Source: Silene conica (taxonomy: Eukaryota; Streptophyta; Magnoliopsida; Caryophyllales; Caryophyllaceae). From it: 64,000 nucleotides of DNA. The first letter of the stretch is position 1. Each line of letters begins with the position of its first letter. The notes under the pieces were generated by a model. It ran no database searches. It saw only the letters and a program-made list of their open reading frames with translations, and was not told where the DNA came from. Location of the stretch: assembly GCA_029255685.2 (NCBI GenBank), contig CM055312.2:68648792-68712791 (forward strand). Reading direction: 5' to 3'. Position numbers and translations under genes: made by a program. Shown here piece after piece: positions 10,835 to 22,796 of the stretch.

Positions 10835-12044
10835 CATTTTGTAAAACCCCTCGCGAAAGCGGAAATAGAAAACATACAAAGTACTAAAAATGCAGCGGAA
10901 TTAAAACTTTTTAACAGAACTAAACACGCGAGATGCTTTAACAAACTAAACATGCGAAAGATAAAACATAAATAAGTATATAAGTACTATACAAACGCAG
11001 CCCGGGATAGCATATCCCTACTGGCACAAAATACTGAAACCATAAAACTAAGGTCTAGCTAACGATGGGTACGAATCATGACGATGAAGGATCATCGCTC
11101 GCTAGCCTCAACGTAACCCCCTGCAAACAGCCTCATGTACCTACACACATACAACATGTGCGCCACAGTCAGTGGGGAGTGACTAGAGCTCTCATAGCCA
11201 CCTAATGTCATACAACACCGAACATATATACAAGTATTATACTCCAACATAAACAATCATGTGAAGCATATATTTCAATATCTCAAACTCCTACCATCAT
11301 GCAAATACACTATGCAAGGGCTCTCAACCAACTTCGGAAACTATTTGGAAGGAGAGCCGGTTTCCCCTCCGGTTGCCCGGCTGGGGGTCTTTCAAACCAA
11401 ACCATTTACGAAACTAGTTATAGAGTCATCCAATGCCTTGGATGAACAGGTCAATAACCAAACATTATATTCATCATAAACAATCAGCAAGTATAAAAGT
11501 TCAACGGTCAACTTAAGACATAACCTAGATACTACTTCACTTTCACAAACAAGGACTCAGAGGCCAACTTAAGGCATAGACCTTGATAACAAATATTCAA
11601 CAAGTATAAAGGTTCAGAGACGACATCTTAACACATAACCTAGATACCAAACATTCAGCAATATCAAACCATGACCCCAAACCCAGGCATGGAAGGATAC
11701 AAATACACACCACATGGGAAGACTCATATGACGACTCCATTATACAACAACAGCGTGTCTACTTAGCCTCAGCAAATACAATCCCCTGGTAGAACGATCA
11801 AAACGATATACGGTCCTAGTCTAAATCTGGCCAGACTCTTGAGGTATAATCCTTCCTCGATTCGACAAGTATCCCCAAACCTAAGATACTCCCAACTCAG
11901 AGCGGACTATCTGAAACCTAATTTTCGAGGTATAATCCTTCCTCAATCATACCAAGACATAATACAATCTTGGTGAGACAAGAGTCATATAACAGCTCAT
12001 AGTATACATCCACATGCATAAATACACCTCAAAATACAAAGGCA

Positions 12045-12195
12045 TACTAAAACTGTGACCTAATCCAAATCACAGTTCCACAAAAACACACCTCAAAATA
12101 CAAAGGTGTACTAAAACTGTGACCTAATCCAAATCACAGTTCCACAACAACAATTCATACCAACACTGTGACCTAATCCAAATCACAGTTCTACA
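12045..12195. repeat. Three tandem hairpins in solo LTR
   Basis: AACTGTGA, a CCTAATCCAAA loop and TCACAGTT recur three times. The later copies begin CACTGTGA instead of AACTGTGA. Each copy forms a 7-8 bp stem. The two full-length LTRs do not show this array. Confidence 0.75.
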
Positions 12196-12474
12196 ACTCC
12201 ATTTCTGAAACTTACTCAAGTCTTAACCAACATACAAGCGATGAATATTCAAAACAACACTAAATTGACCCCGGGAATTAAGCCGAGGGGAGAGCCGGTT
12301 TCCCTTTCGGTTGCCCGACCGGGGGGTCTCTATCCTCACTCTATTCTCGAACCCAATATAGTGTCGCCCGAGCTTCGGGGACTCCAAACATGCATACGAA
12401 GCATACAGAAAAAGAATCAATGTAATCCGACTTGAAAATCGAAAGCTATGAAGCGAACAATACAATCAGGGACT

Positions 12475-12775
12475 CTCAGCCGGTTGGCCACAGGCGGCCG
12501 GTCAACCAGCTGAGACTCCTTTACTCTCCAGCCGACAACCTACAAAAACAACATAAAAGGCCTCCCAGTCGGCCGGCAGGCTGCCGGTCCACCGGCTGGG
12601 GACCTCTTCTTCCTTTCTCGCAAACAACACACAAACACGGACTCTCAGCCGGCCGGCCGGCTGCCGGTCCACCGGCTGGGGACCCTTTTTCCCAAAATTT
12701 TCGAAAATCAAAACAATGCAATGAGGGACTCTGAGCCGGCTGGTCGGCCGCCGGTCGGTCGACCGGCTCAGAGCC
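12475..12775. repeat. GC-rich palindrome cluster in solo LTR
   Basis: Four imperfect palindromes of the type CAGCCGGCCGG...CCACCGGCTGGGG recur about every 70-110 bp. Related clusters lie at the same relative place in both LTRs of the complete element. Confidence 0.8.
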
Positions 12776-13717
12776 TCTGATCGCGCATTCGCAAATTTCG
12801 CCATTTCCAATCCGTTCAATACTTTAGCAATCCGTCTTAAACATGATTTTACGCAACAACACCACATTTCCCACATGTATATGACATCAATTAAACATAA
12901 GAACATGTATACAAACACCCAATCCAAGAGTAAACAATAAAATCCCAAATTAACCGGTCTTAACATGTATACTCCTAAATTCACTTTCTCATCCAATTGT
13001 TCCTCAAATCTTCACCAAAATCAGTTTATATAACATCATAATGACATTAAGAACTCAAGACTAAACTAACATTCATCAAACACAACCAAAATCACATAAA
13101 GTGCTAATTTAGACAAAAGGCCGAGTTTCTCATTATCGTCACCTTTACTCCGCGACTTCACCGGGTTCTTCTTCAATGATCACGAGTTCTTCCTCCGGGT
13201 TACTACAAGCACCACCTAAAGGCACAAAAACACCCATTAGGAGGCTAATTTCGTGATTAGGGCAAAACAGTCCCGAAATGAAGTTTCACGAAACTGAAAA
13301 CGAAAGTGGTAGAAAGATCATAAATCTCGCGAGGATTCCGAATATGTAAATTTTACCTCGATACGATTTCGGGAAGGCCTTGAGATTATCTTTTGAAGTT
13401 TCTTAAAGAAGGAGAGAAATGGAGAGTTGAGACACTGTGTTTGTGTTTTAGGGTAAAATGAAATGTCGATGGATGAAGGAGGAGGGTTGTCCTTTTTAAT
13501 TAAAGAGTCGGGTTTGCTTACTTAAGTAAAACGGAAATGTGAGACGGGTTGATATTAAATAAATAAGGCATCTCAAGATTAAACGATTTTTAAGATGAAA
13601 CTTAACGGAAATCTTAAAAATATATATTACGATTATTATTAAATTATTATTAAATTCCGGAAATTACTTTATTTTAATAAAATATTCCTTTACGAAAATA
13701 CGGGATGTTACACATTT

Positions 13718-14159
13718 TCTCGAAAAGACATTTTTGTTTTATATTTTTTTCGTATTTGCTAAATTCCGCACGTGATTTTACTTAATCCCACACATTTTTT
13801 TACCTTATTCTGAAATTACCTTTTATTAAAAAAAGCTCAATTCCTTTCTCTACTCTTCCTATCAACCCCAACCAACTTGATAATAATTTAAATAATTATG
13901 AATCTTAATTCCAACATATCACAAGTAATAATTTCGTTGTTTTATCAACAAATTTATTAATACACATCATTTAATTGATCGAATGAATGTTATTCTTAAT
14001 TTTAAAAAGAAGATTTTTTACAATTAGGGTTTGAAATTTAAAGATTTGAGATTTTGGATTGTTTAAGAGGTGGTAGTTGGTGGTCGTCTTATTGGCAGGG
14101 TAGGGTGGTTCGTTTATGGCGGTTATTTGTGGTGTTTTAGTTGTGGAGAGTTTGGTGGT
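13718..14159. other. Spacer, no gene recognised
   Basis: AT-rich sequence followed by a G-rich GGTGGT stretch. No supported coding frame. Confidence 0.35.
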
Positions 14160-14556
14160 GGGGCGATTAGGGTTGTGCACCGGTCCAAAACCGGACCAGA
14201 ACCGGATTTGGCAAAAATTTTGGACCGGGACCGGACCGGTTGGACCGGAATTTGAATATTATGGACCGAAAAAATTATGAATTGCCAAAATTATGGACAA
14301 AAATCAGAATATTACGAACCGGTTTGACCAGTTTGGACCGGTTAGACCTATTTGGACCGGATTTTAATATATTTTCGAGGGAAAAATAGAAAAACATAAA
14401 ATCCGGTCCCAACCGGTCCGAACCGGAAAATACCAGTCCTCGACTGAGAAAACGTGAGAGGCAGAGAGTTTTGATGAAAGATTTTTGTTAATTACCTTCA
14501 ACAGAATAACAACTTACATATATACATCCATATCCTCCTACTATATCACCTCAATT

Positions 14557-16358
14557 CTAGCAATGAAATAATCTCCTTAATATCCTACCTATTTTACATA
14601 ATACTCTTCCTATTATAATATATACATCACATATTACTAATATTATTTCCATACTCCCCCTCAAGTTGGAACTCCGGGTAAACCGAGACCCAACTTGCGT
14701 TGTAAGTAATCGAGCTTCTCCTCCCAATGCTTTAGTGAACAAATCTGCTACTTGTTCCTTGCTTCTAACATGTATCATCTTTAACGTATTTGCCACGAGG
14801 TGTTGTCTCACGAAATGGCAATCGATTTCTATATGCTTCGTTCTATCATGGAAAACCGGGTTTTTCGCTATATGTATCGCGACCATATTATCACAACACA
14901 ATTCCATTGGTTTTGTATGAAACACTCCTAATGAAGCTAAAAATGACTTTATCCAAATCAATTCACTTGTCGCACTTCCCATTGCACGGTACTCCGCTTC
15001 TGCCGTGGATTTCGAAACCGTTGCTTGTTTCTTTGCTCTCCATGATACTGGTGACGACCCAACTGAAACGAAATATCCACTCAATGACCGCCTCGTCAAC
15101 GGACATCGATCGTAATCGAGTCTCAATATCCTCTCAATTCCAAATTCGACCCCCTGCTTAACGTGATTTCCTTGCTTGGACTCATTTTTACGTACCGTAC
15201 CACCCTCAACGCGGCATCCTAATGTTCCTTTCTTGGTTCACTAACAAACCGAGATAGTATGTGGACTGAATAAATGAGGTATGGTCTTGTGATCATTAAA
15301 TAAACCAATCTCCTGACTAGTCTTCGATATTTCATAGCATCATGCAATAAATCACTTCTGGCCAATTCTAATTGATGATGAGGTAACATAGGCGTATTTA
15401 CTGGCTTTGCGTTACTCATCCCTGCCTCTTCTATTATTCCGAGTGCATATTTCCGTTGATTCAAAAATAATCCTTCCGGCCCATGTGCTACTTCGATCCC
15501 CAAAAAATATTTGAGTTGGCCCACGTCTTTTATTCCGAAATTTTCGTCGAGCCATTGTTTAAATTTTTTGCTCGCTTCTCTGTTGTTAGTCACTACTATC
15601 ATATCGTCGACGTATAATACGACACCAATAAATATATTTCCGTTGTAGTATGTAAAAAGAGAATAATCGGCTAAGGATTGAACGAAGCCATACCTTAATA
15701 GAAAATTTGTGAGTTTTGCAAACCAATTGCGAGATGTTTGCTTTAACCCGTAAATTGATTTTAACAATTTGCAAACTCGATTCTCCCCCTTTCGTTAAAA
15801 TCCTTGCGGAATTTTCATGTGCACTTCTTCCTCCAAATCACCGTGTAGAAATGCATTGTTGATATCCAATTGTTCAATGCTCCATTAATTTGCTAAAGCC
15901 ACGGTCAATAAACAACGAACACTAGTCCTTTTTGCTACCGGTCCATACGTCTTGTGGTAGTCAATGCCCTCAATTTGATTAAAACCTTGAGCTACTAATC
16001 TTACTTTGTATCGCTCAATTGACTCATCCGCTTTATACTTCACCTTGTACACCCATTTACACCCAATGGGTTTCTTCCCATGAGGTAATTGTACAATTTT
16101 CCAAGTCTCATTGTTCTCCAACGCTTCTATTTCCTTATTCATTGCTTCTCTTCATTTTGCATTTCCCACGGCTTCATTGTAATAAACCGGTTCTTGTATC
16201 TCATCAATTTTGGTTAAAAATGCTTTATGAGAATCGGAAAACCTACTTGTATCGACATAATTAACTAATAAAGGATAATGAGTACCTGGCTTCTTGGAGT
16301 TCGAATGGTCCGGGTGAGCACTGCCAATGGGTTTTACAATTCGAGTCGACTTGCACAC
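14557..16358 (-). pseudogene. Copia reverse transcriptase and RNase H, degenerate
   Basis: Minus-strand pieces cover an integrase-RT linker (16358-16152), RT fingers with GCKWVYKVKYK and ARLVAQGF-like VRLVAQGFNQ (16142-15885), RT palm with the catalytic YVDD (LYVDDMIVV) and KYFLGIEV (15767-15219), and RNase H with SWRAKKQATVSKSTAEAEYRA cut to SKSTAEAEYRAM and KHIEIDCHFVR (15126-14557). Breaks between pieces are frameshifts. The last frame runs through the purine tract into the LTR. RT and RNase H would copy element RNA into cDNA. Confidence 0.85.
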
Positions 16359-16762
16359 GTAGTCTTTCGCCCAATAAGGTTCCCTTCTTTCTCATACCCC
16401 GCGCCCCAACACTTCGCTTTTTCAATGGGTGTTTAGTGTGGCACGTCCTACTTCAACATTAGTGTCTAAATTTGTATCACTCAAAGTTTATGTTTCGCCC
16501 TCGTCTTTCCCATGTAACCCGTCATTTTCAATTTCAAAATCTCCCTTAATAATTCCATTTTGTTATTGATATTATGTGGCGTATTATTTGAGGCTTGTGG
16601 ATTAAAATAAGGAAAGACGTGCTCGAAAAATATAACATCACGCGAAACGAAAATCTAATGGGTATTAAGATCATACACTTTCCACCCTTTCTTTCCATGT
16701 GGGTAGCCCAAAAATAAACACCGTTTTCCCCGCTCTTCAAATTTATCCCGTGGTTTGTCTTT

Positions 16763-17276
16763 TTTTTTGATAAGGTAAGGAAACTGGGTTGATCCTCTTA
16801 GATAGGTCCAACCTATCTCATCCTTTCGAATGAGTAAGGTAAGTTGAAGCCACCGGCTTTCAACCCATCTCGAAAGAGTTGGACATGAATGTCCAACAGA
16901 GGCCATGAAGTCAGCAACCTTGTTGGCTTCACGAAAGCAATGTTTAATTATCACTTCATCAAAAATATGAAGATCAAGTTTCACATCCTTGATAATACTA
17001 GAGATTTCCCACGGGATATGTCAAGTGCTACGGAGTGAGTTGATAACACATAAATTATCACCCACTACAATTAACTTCGAGATTCCTAAGTCTTTAGCGG
17101 CTAAAATACCTTCTTTTAAAGCGAGTGCTTCTGCAACAAGAATACTATTAGATCCGCACTTTTTTGCTCCTAACAACACGACTTCACCATTATGATCTCT
17201 TATACAATATCTTAAAGCAGCTTTATTGTCATCTATTCTCGATCCGTCAAAATTTAGCTTTAGAAAACCATTTCCA
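16763..17276 (-). mobile_element. 5'-truncated LINE inside copia integrase
   Basis: An 11-bp duplication GGTTTGTCTTT (16752-16762 and 17277-17287) brackets the insert. On the minus strand it ends in an A run and encodes part of a plant LINE RNase H domain: FLKLNFDGSRID, ALRYCIRDHNGEV, VAEALALKEGI, then FREANKVADFMAS. It cuts the copia integrase between CYAHNKDKP and RDKFEERG, which resume on each side. Confidence 0.85.
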
Positions 17277-17921
17277 GGTTTGTCTTTATTGTGGGCATAA
17301 CACAAGCAACCAAAGACCTTTAAATTGGTTAAGTTCGGTTTATTTTGGTACAAAATCTCCTAAGGAGTTTTGTCTTGGAGTATTGGTGTTGGTGTACGGT
17401 GTATGAGATAAGTTGCCGTCAAGACACACTCCCCCCAAAAATCAATGGGTAAATGACTTGCAAATCGTAAATTAAAGCTCTAGCCTTTTCTTATATGTGA
17501 CGGTCTTTTCGCTCAACTCTTCCATTTTGTTGTGGGGTGTCAACATTACTAGACCGAAATATTATCCCATTTTCTTCATAATAAGCATGACTCAGGATAA
17601 AAACTCACTTCCGTTATCACTTTCAATGATCTTAACAACTTTATTGAATTGAGTTTTAACCATTTGAATAAAAACCTTTATATATTTACTCGCCTCACTC
17701 TTATCCCTCATCAAATAAATCCTAACCCCTCGACTATGGTCGTCGACGATAGTAAAAAAATAGTGAACATGAGATAAACTAGCAATAGGATATTTACCCC
17801 AAATGTCAACATTAATTAAACTAAAGATTTCACCACACCGCTTATTATTTAAGCTAAACGAATTACGAGTTTGCTTAGCTCTACAACAAGAATCGCAAAT
17901 TTGACTAGAATTCCAATTCAA
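17277..17921 (-). pseudogene. Copia integrase fragment
   Basis: The sequence ICDSCCRAKQTRN is the end of the zinc-binding region. It is followed by core-domain segments VDIWGKYP, FFTIVDDHSRG and IIESDNGSEF (17921-17592), carrying two of the catalytic acidic residues. The NLKVFGCLCYAHN segment continues at about 17340-17290 in another frame. The family inserts cDNA into chromosomes. Confidence 0.8.
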
Positions 17922-18058
17922 ATTATAATTAACTAATGTTGAAAAAGAAAGCGATTTACTCCTTGATGGGTGTCCAATTCAAGTCGTCTATGCCAAAGTT
18001 CTCCATCCTTCGACACTGTCGCCTTTCTCGCCACTTCTTCTATACTTGACTTGAATTT

Positions 18059-18502
18059 TTAAACCCCATCGTGGTGCTCACCGCGTCCAATCTCCTTTCT
18101 CGAAACATGTTCCTGCATTATACAATAGTTTGGGAAGAAGGTCACGACACAATTATTCTCACTAATTAACTGTTGTACGGAAATTAGGTCACACATCAAA
18201 CCAGGGACAAATAATACATCCTTAAGGACAAAACCATCACGCAAGAAGACTTCACCATATTCCCTGGCCCCAATTATTCGACCATCTGGTAATCCTACGT
18301 TCGACAATTCCGCAACCCAAATATTTTTAAGGCAACTCCGTCTCCCTGTCATGTGGTGTGAGGCACTACTATCAATTAACCATTCATGGTCGATTTTAGT
18401 ATGCATACTAGTTAATTTTTCACTACCTTCGGGACTGCCATTGAGAAGAATTCGAAGCCTCTCTATCTCCTCCGTGGTGAATGGAAAGCTCGTCTTTGAC
18501 AT
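18059..18502 (-). pseudogene. Copia protease region
   Basis: The sequence WLIDSSASHHMTG corresponds to the copia protease active site, followed by VLFVPGLMCDLISVQQL and a pre-integrase start. The usual DSG or DTG triad reads DSS, which should abolish aspartic protease activity. The frame ends at 18059. Confidence 0.75.
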
Positions 18503-18734
18503 CTCACCTTCCTTTGGTCCTGACGTACTACCGACCGCATTGGCTTGGTAGCCTTCCTGCTGCCCTCGCCCTTGGGATCTCCCGCGGCCTCGTCCCCTGC
18601 AGGTACCTCCACGCCGGCCTCGTTCCCCTTTCTCTCCCTTTCACGGTCTCATAATCGTGCTTTGCATATCAATTTTCCTCTGTGTGGTAGTATTTACCAC
18701 AGTGGTTACACATGGGTGGTTCAACTTCGTCATC

Positions 18735-19511
18735 TCATTCCTGTTTCGAATAAGAACCTCTGCCCTTTTGTGCACCATAAAATCGCGTCGTCATTGCTGC
18801 TTCATTAGTCTCTTCTTTCACCTTAGTGATAATTGAGTGTCTCTCCTCGCGTAAAGCCAACGCATATGCTCGTGGCAGTGTGGTGATAGGGTCTTCCATC
18901 AACAAAGTACTACGGACGTGGCCATACAAAGCGTTGTCGAGACCCATCAAAAATTGATGGACCTTCTCCTCTTCCTTTTCTTTCGCTATTGCTGATCCTG
19001 CTCCGCAAGTACAAGGCGGTATCTTCCTATAATTAGCAAGTTCATCCCATATGGTTTTGAGTTTCGTATAATACTCAACAACCGTCATCCTTCCTTGTTT
19101 GCACTCGGCTAATTCGACCTTCAATTGATGCACCCTCGGTGCGTTTCCAACGGAATAACGATCCTTCAATTTTGTCCACACTTCAGCAACGGTGGACTCA
19201 AAAGCGATACTCGGGTGTAATTTTGGATCGATTACATTTCTCAACCATGCTTTCAACATGGCATTACACGATCTCCATGCTATGGCCTCGATATCTTCAG
19301 CATCTGCATCTGCCGGCTTCTTAACTTTTCCTTCGAGAAAGCTTAACTTATTCTTAGCATCCAAACCATTCTTGACTGCGGCGACCCATAAGTCATAATT
19401 TTCACCATTAAAACTGACCCGGGTAAGAATAAGGCTAAGATTATCGGACGAATGAAGATATAGAGGGGAACTAGAAGGTATGTTTTTCATTTTGCTGTTA
19501 TCTCCTGTCAT
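18735..19511 (-). CDS. Copia gag polyprotein, 258 residues
   Basis: The ATG at 19511 lies about 30 bases downstream of the PBS. The protein matches the plant copia gag layout: NYDLWVAAVKNGLD, LKAWLRNVIDP, EVWTKLKDRYSVG, RVHQLKVELAECKQG, VEYYTKLKTIWDEL and KVHQFLMGLDNALY. The reading frame is open but stops at KQE before any zinc knuckle, so gag is probably shortened or shifted relative to the rest of the polyprotein. Confidence 0.82.
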   Translation of the reverse strand: MTGDNSKMKNIPSSSPLYLHSSDNLSLILTRVSFNGENYDLWVAAVKNGLDAKNKLSFLEGKVKKPADADAEDIEAIAWRSCNAMLKAWLRNVIDPKLHPSIAFESTVAEVWTKLKDRYSVGNAPRVHQLKVELAECKQGRMTVVEYYTKLKTIWDELANYRKIPPCTCGAGSAIAKEKEEEKVHQFLMGLDNALYGHVRSTLLMEDPITTLPRAYALALREERHSIITKVKEETNEAAMTTRFYGAQKGRGSYSKQE

Positions 19512-19542
19512 TCAATTTTTTTTTTTTTTGTGTAAAACCTAG

Positions 19543-19554
19543 CTCACGATACCA
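19543..19554 (-). other. Copia primer binding site
   Basis: Minus-strand TGGTATCGTGAG abuts the LTR end TTCTCA, resembling the initiator tRNA-Met complement. Confidence 0.75.
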
Positions 19555-19888
19555 TGAGAAAACGTGAGAGGCTGAGAGTTTTGATGAAAGATTTTTGTTA
19601 ATTATCTTCAACAGAATAACAACTTACATTTTATACATCCAAATCCTCCTACTATATCTCCTTAATTCTAGCAACGAAATGATCTCCTTAATATCCTACC
19701 TAGTTTACATAATACTCTTCCTATTATAATATATACATCACATATTACTAATATTATTTCTATATGGACCGGACCGAAATCCAGAATCTTAAAAAATGGT
19801 GGACCGAAGACCGGACCATATTTTTTAATTCTGGTTCCGGTCCGGTAGATTCCGGTCCGGACCGGTTTTGCACACGCTTGGGGGCAAC

Positions 19889-20557
19889 TTAGTATACATG
19901 TTTCATTTTGGGATTTCTTTGTTTTTTTATTATTACCATCTCTAATTGGGTGTTAAAAATAAGATGGGTAAAATCGAAATAATACGATAAAGTGTGTGAA
20001 ATTAAGCAGAATAGTATGCGTGATTTAGCAACTCTCTATTTTTTTTTTAGATAATTTGTTTTGTGTTATTAAGCCCCTCTTGAATATATACTTTTTACCT
20101 TTCCGAAGTAAATGAAGGGAGAGTTCAAAAAAAATAAGTCACTCATATTGAAGTTCTGAATCTATTAAGGAACTTTTTTATAAGGAGGATAACTTAAAAA
20201 AATTGAATTTAAAAGAAATAATATCTAATTTACTATTTTCTTTATTATTATTCTTTTGGGTTTATTGCTAATTTGTTTTCTTGTAATAATTTGCAGTTAC
20301 ACATTACAAGGTTAGCTTTGTTATTTCTTTGTTTAAAAACTAATGTACTAGTAGTCAATTAAATGATAAATTATTTCAGGATACTTTACAAACTTTGTAG
20401 GCTTATAAAGGTTCACCCACACGAGGATTGAAGCGGCTATTGGTATGCATTTCAATTTAGGGATATAGGTGCGGGATACAATTCCGCATGCAATCACCTC
20501 GCCTCAGTGACCTCCCTAATCACTATAATTACTAATATACTATATTTATTAACAATA
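19889..20557. other. AT-rich spacer
   Basis: No gene recognised. The stretch 20400-20520 has slightly more balanced composition but no motif. Confidence 0.35.
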
Positions 20558-21466
20558 TTAGTGTAACACCCGTGAAAAATCACGGGATTGTGTACACTTA
20601 TTTTTAAAAACGACAAAGGTAAATTTATTTCAATATATAACAATTCTATTTATTCAAACAAATTGATTTTTAACGGGGATGTTTGCATATAAGATATGTT
20701 CAGTCAAAAGGTGAATTTCCGTGCACTAATTTTCAAATAGCTGTTAATAATGATGATAATATTTTGATTACTTATGATAATATTAATGAATAAGGTATAT
20801 AAGAAAAAACAATAGATTATAAGAAATTAAATAATATAACAATCGATTTTAATAAATATTTTAATAATGAAATTATAAATAAAACAATAAAAAAAAATAA
20901 TAGGTTCTTGATCGTCCTTAGATGTCCGAGAAACTGATAACGTCCTAAAAAATTATTATTATTATTTAAAAAAAAAAGGTTGCCGAACCCATCATTATAC
21001 AATATTTTATGGCATAGAATATAATATTTTGTATTTAATTATTAAATTATTATCTTTAAAATAGCCTATCTTAATTTAGTTATTGCCTTACGTCAAAATT
21101 GCCTTACGTCAAAATCCTAGTTTCTTATTTTAGTTCTTATTTATGAAATTATGGAAAGATTTAGAGAATATTGCGTCAAAATAAGGATCAATGATATGGT
21201 GTATCTCACAGATATTTCACATTATTGGATGAGATATCTCACGTTTTTTATGGTGTATCTCAAGTTTCTTAATTTAGTTGGACTATTTGTATTTAATTAT
21301 TAAATTATTATTAAATTATTATGATGTGGCATAAATGGGTAATGCTGATTGGTCTACAAAACTGAAATTTCTGAGGGTGAATGTGAGAGCTCGAAACACT
21401 AAACGCTGAAATCTTATTGCGCCACGTCAGCGGAAAAACATTCTTCTTTTATAGTAATAATGATGA
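20558..21466 (-). mobile_element. Non-autonomous Helitron
   Basis: On the minus strand the 5' end reads A then TCATCATTATTACTATAAAA and GAAGAATG, typical of plant Helitron starts; the exact TC could also be at 21463. The 3' end has the hairpin CCCGTGATTTTTCACGGG (20569-20586), then TGTTACA and CTAA followed by T. No coding capacity for Rep/helicase. Confidence 0.65.
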
Positions 21467-22483
21467 TTGTAGACCGTATTATCTTATCTTTTTGACAAAG
21501 ATATACTTCTTGCGAACGATTTTCTTATTTGACATAACAAAAACCAACCCTATACGGCTATAGCACTTGTTTATTAAGAGGTATATATTAAAATCGGATA
21601 TCGTATTTATAGTACCACAAAGATATAAGGATAATTATCGTATCTTCAAATAATAATAGCATAATATACTTTATTATATAATCCTAATATTATTCTGATT
21701 ACGATATATTACAATATACCGTAATATCAATATCTTCAACAATATATAATTGAATAATTCCTTGTTCCGTACCTTCACTTTGAATTGTGAAAAGGTAATT
21801 ACGCGTTGTACGATTTGAACTGTAGGACAAAGAAGGCTCATTAATTAGTCCTAAGACTACAAACGTTATCGAATTACACAAATTTCATCGTTTTATTTCA
21901 TCCACTCAATGCGAGTCCTATCCAAATGACTTTGATTACACAAATTTTGGTTTGTGACCGGAATACCCGTTGCAAACTTGTTACGAGTTAAATATTATCC
22001 ATCTGAGTAAAAAAAAAAATAAGTTATTTGGTATTTTTCATGCTTTCTCTTATCTAATCAAATGAGAATATTTGACCAATTAAAATTGTACGACGGGATA
22101 TATCCGCGCAAGATAGACTTATTGAATTGTACAAATTGGTTTGAAATTCCCAACATCTTTTAGCTTTACGGAAACGTTTTCAACATCTAATGTCGATTTT
22201 TTCAATTCCTGAGTACGACTAGCTTGACATCTACTCTTACACGAGGGAATAAAAAGGACTTGTTATATCACGCTCTCTGTTTTATTTGTTATAATCCCTA
22301 TTTTTCAATTTATTTTAAATTGACCCTTATATCATGATTAATTTTAGTAAAAAGAACTATTTTGTTTTATCGTAAAGTGATTTTAAAACGATTTTTATAT
22401 TAATTGTTTTTATATGTGACGGTTTATATTATATTTTAGTGTATGTACTTGTTTTTCATTCAATTTCTATTAGTATAGATTAA
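21467..22483. other. AT-rich spacer
   Basis: A diverged relative of the GTGACGGG...AAATATTATCCAT repeat seen at 4490-4530 lies near 21954-22005. Otherwise nothing recognised. Confidence 0.4.
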
Positions 22484-22795
22484 GGAGTCGTTTGGTTGAT
22501 TCGGGAAGTTAATTTTCCTAGGAACTTACAATTCATGGGAAATAAGTTCTCACATTCAATTCGGGTGAATTTGAGAAAAGTGTTTGGTTGCGCATGTAGG
22601 AATTAAATTCCACAGGAACTTCGAATGACAAAGGGGAGTGGGTAAGCAACTTCCTACATTATGTAGACATTGGAAGTTCCTAGGAACTTCTAATTCCTCC
22701 ATTTTACAAAAATTATGGCAACCAAACAACCCATGTTTTTGCAAATCATGGGATTTTACAATTCACGTGTTTTTAAAGTGTCAACCAAACAACCC
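22484..22795. mobile_element. MITE with GTTTGGTTGA inverted ends
   Basis: The ends are GGAGTCGTTTGGTTGA and TCAACCAAACAACCC, with TTAA on both sides (22480-22483 and 22796-22799). The interior carries AGGAACTT and AATTCCT words in both directions. No transposase; probably Harbinger-like. Confidence 0.65.
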
Positions 22796-22796
22796 T

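Larger units (their letters stand above)
10840..13712 (-). mobile_element. Solo LTR of a Tekay-like gypsy element
   Basis: The segment starts TGTAAAACCCCTCGCGAAAG and ends CGGGATGTTACA, the same ends as the LTRs of the complete element at 28693-39591, and is close to them in length (2873 bp). A perfect 5-bp duplication CATTT flanks it (10835-10839, 13713-13717). No internal domain is attached, so unequal recombination removed one LTR and the body. Orientation follows the complete element. Confidence 0.92.
14455..19764 (-). mobile_element. Ty1/copia retrotransposon, complete in outline but dead
   Basis: LTRs lie at 14455-14653 and 19555-19764 (plus-strand reading TGAGAAAACGTGAGAGG to ATTATTTCCATA or CTATA). 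On the minus strand a PBS follows the right LTR and a purine tract TTGAGGGGGAG (14654-14666 region) precedes the left LTR. The five bases outside are TCGAC and TGGAC, a near-perfect duplication. Order on the minus strand is gag, protease, integrase, RT, RNase H, the copia order. The LTR copies differ visibly and the coding region has many frameshifts plus a LINE insertion at 16763. Confidence 0.88.
14168..19880. mobile_element. hAT-like MITE interrupted by a copia element
   Basis: The left half (14168-14454) opens TAGGGTTGTGCACCGGTCC. The right half (19765-19880) closes CCGGACCGGTTTTGCACACG plus CTTG. Both are packed with GGACCGG words in inverted arrangement. Flanking 8-mers GGGGCGAT (14160-14167) and GGGGCAAC (19881-19888) agree at six of eight bases, compatible with an aged hAT target duplication. 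The copia element at 14455-19764 splits it. Confidence 0.65.

Noticed and set aside
12432-12996. Overlapping open frames on both strands in the solo LTR
   Set aside because: They arise from GC-rich palindromes lacking stops; no protein family resemblance.
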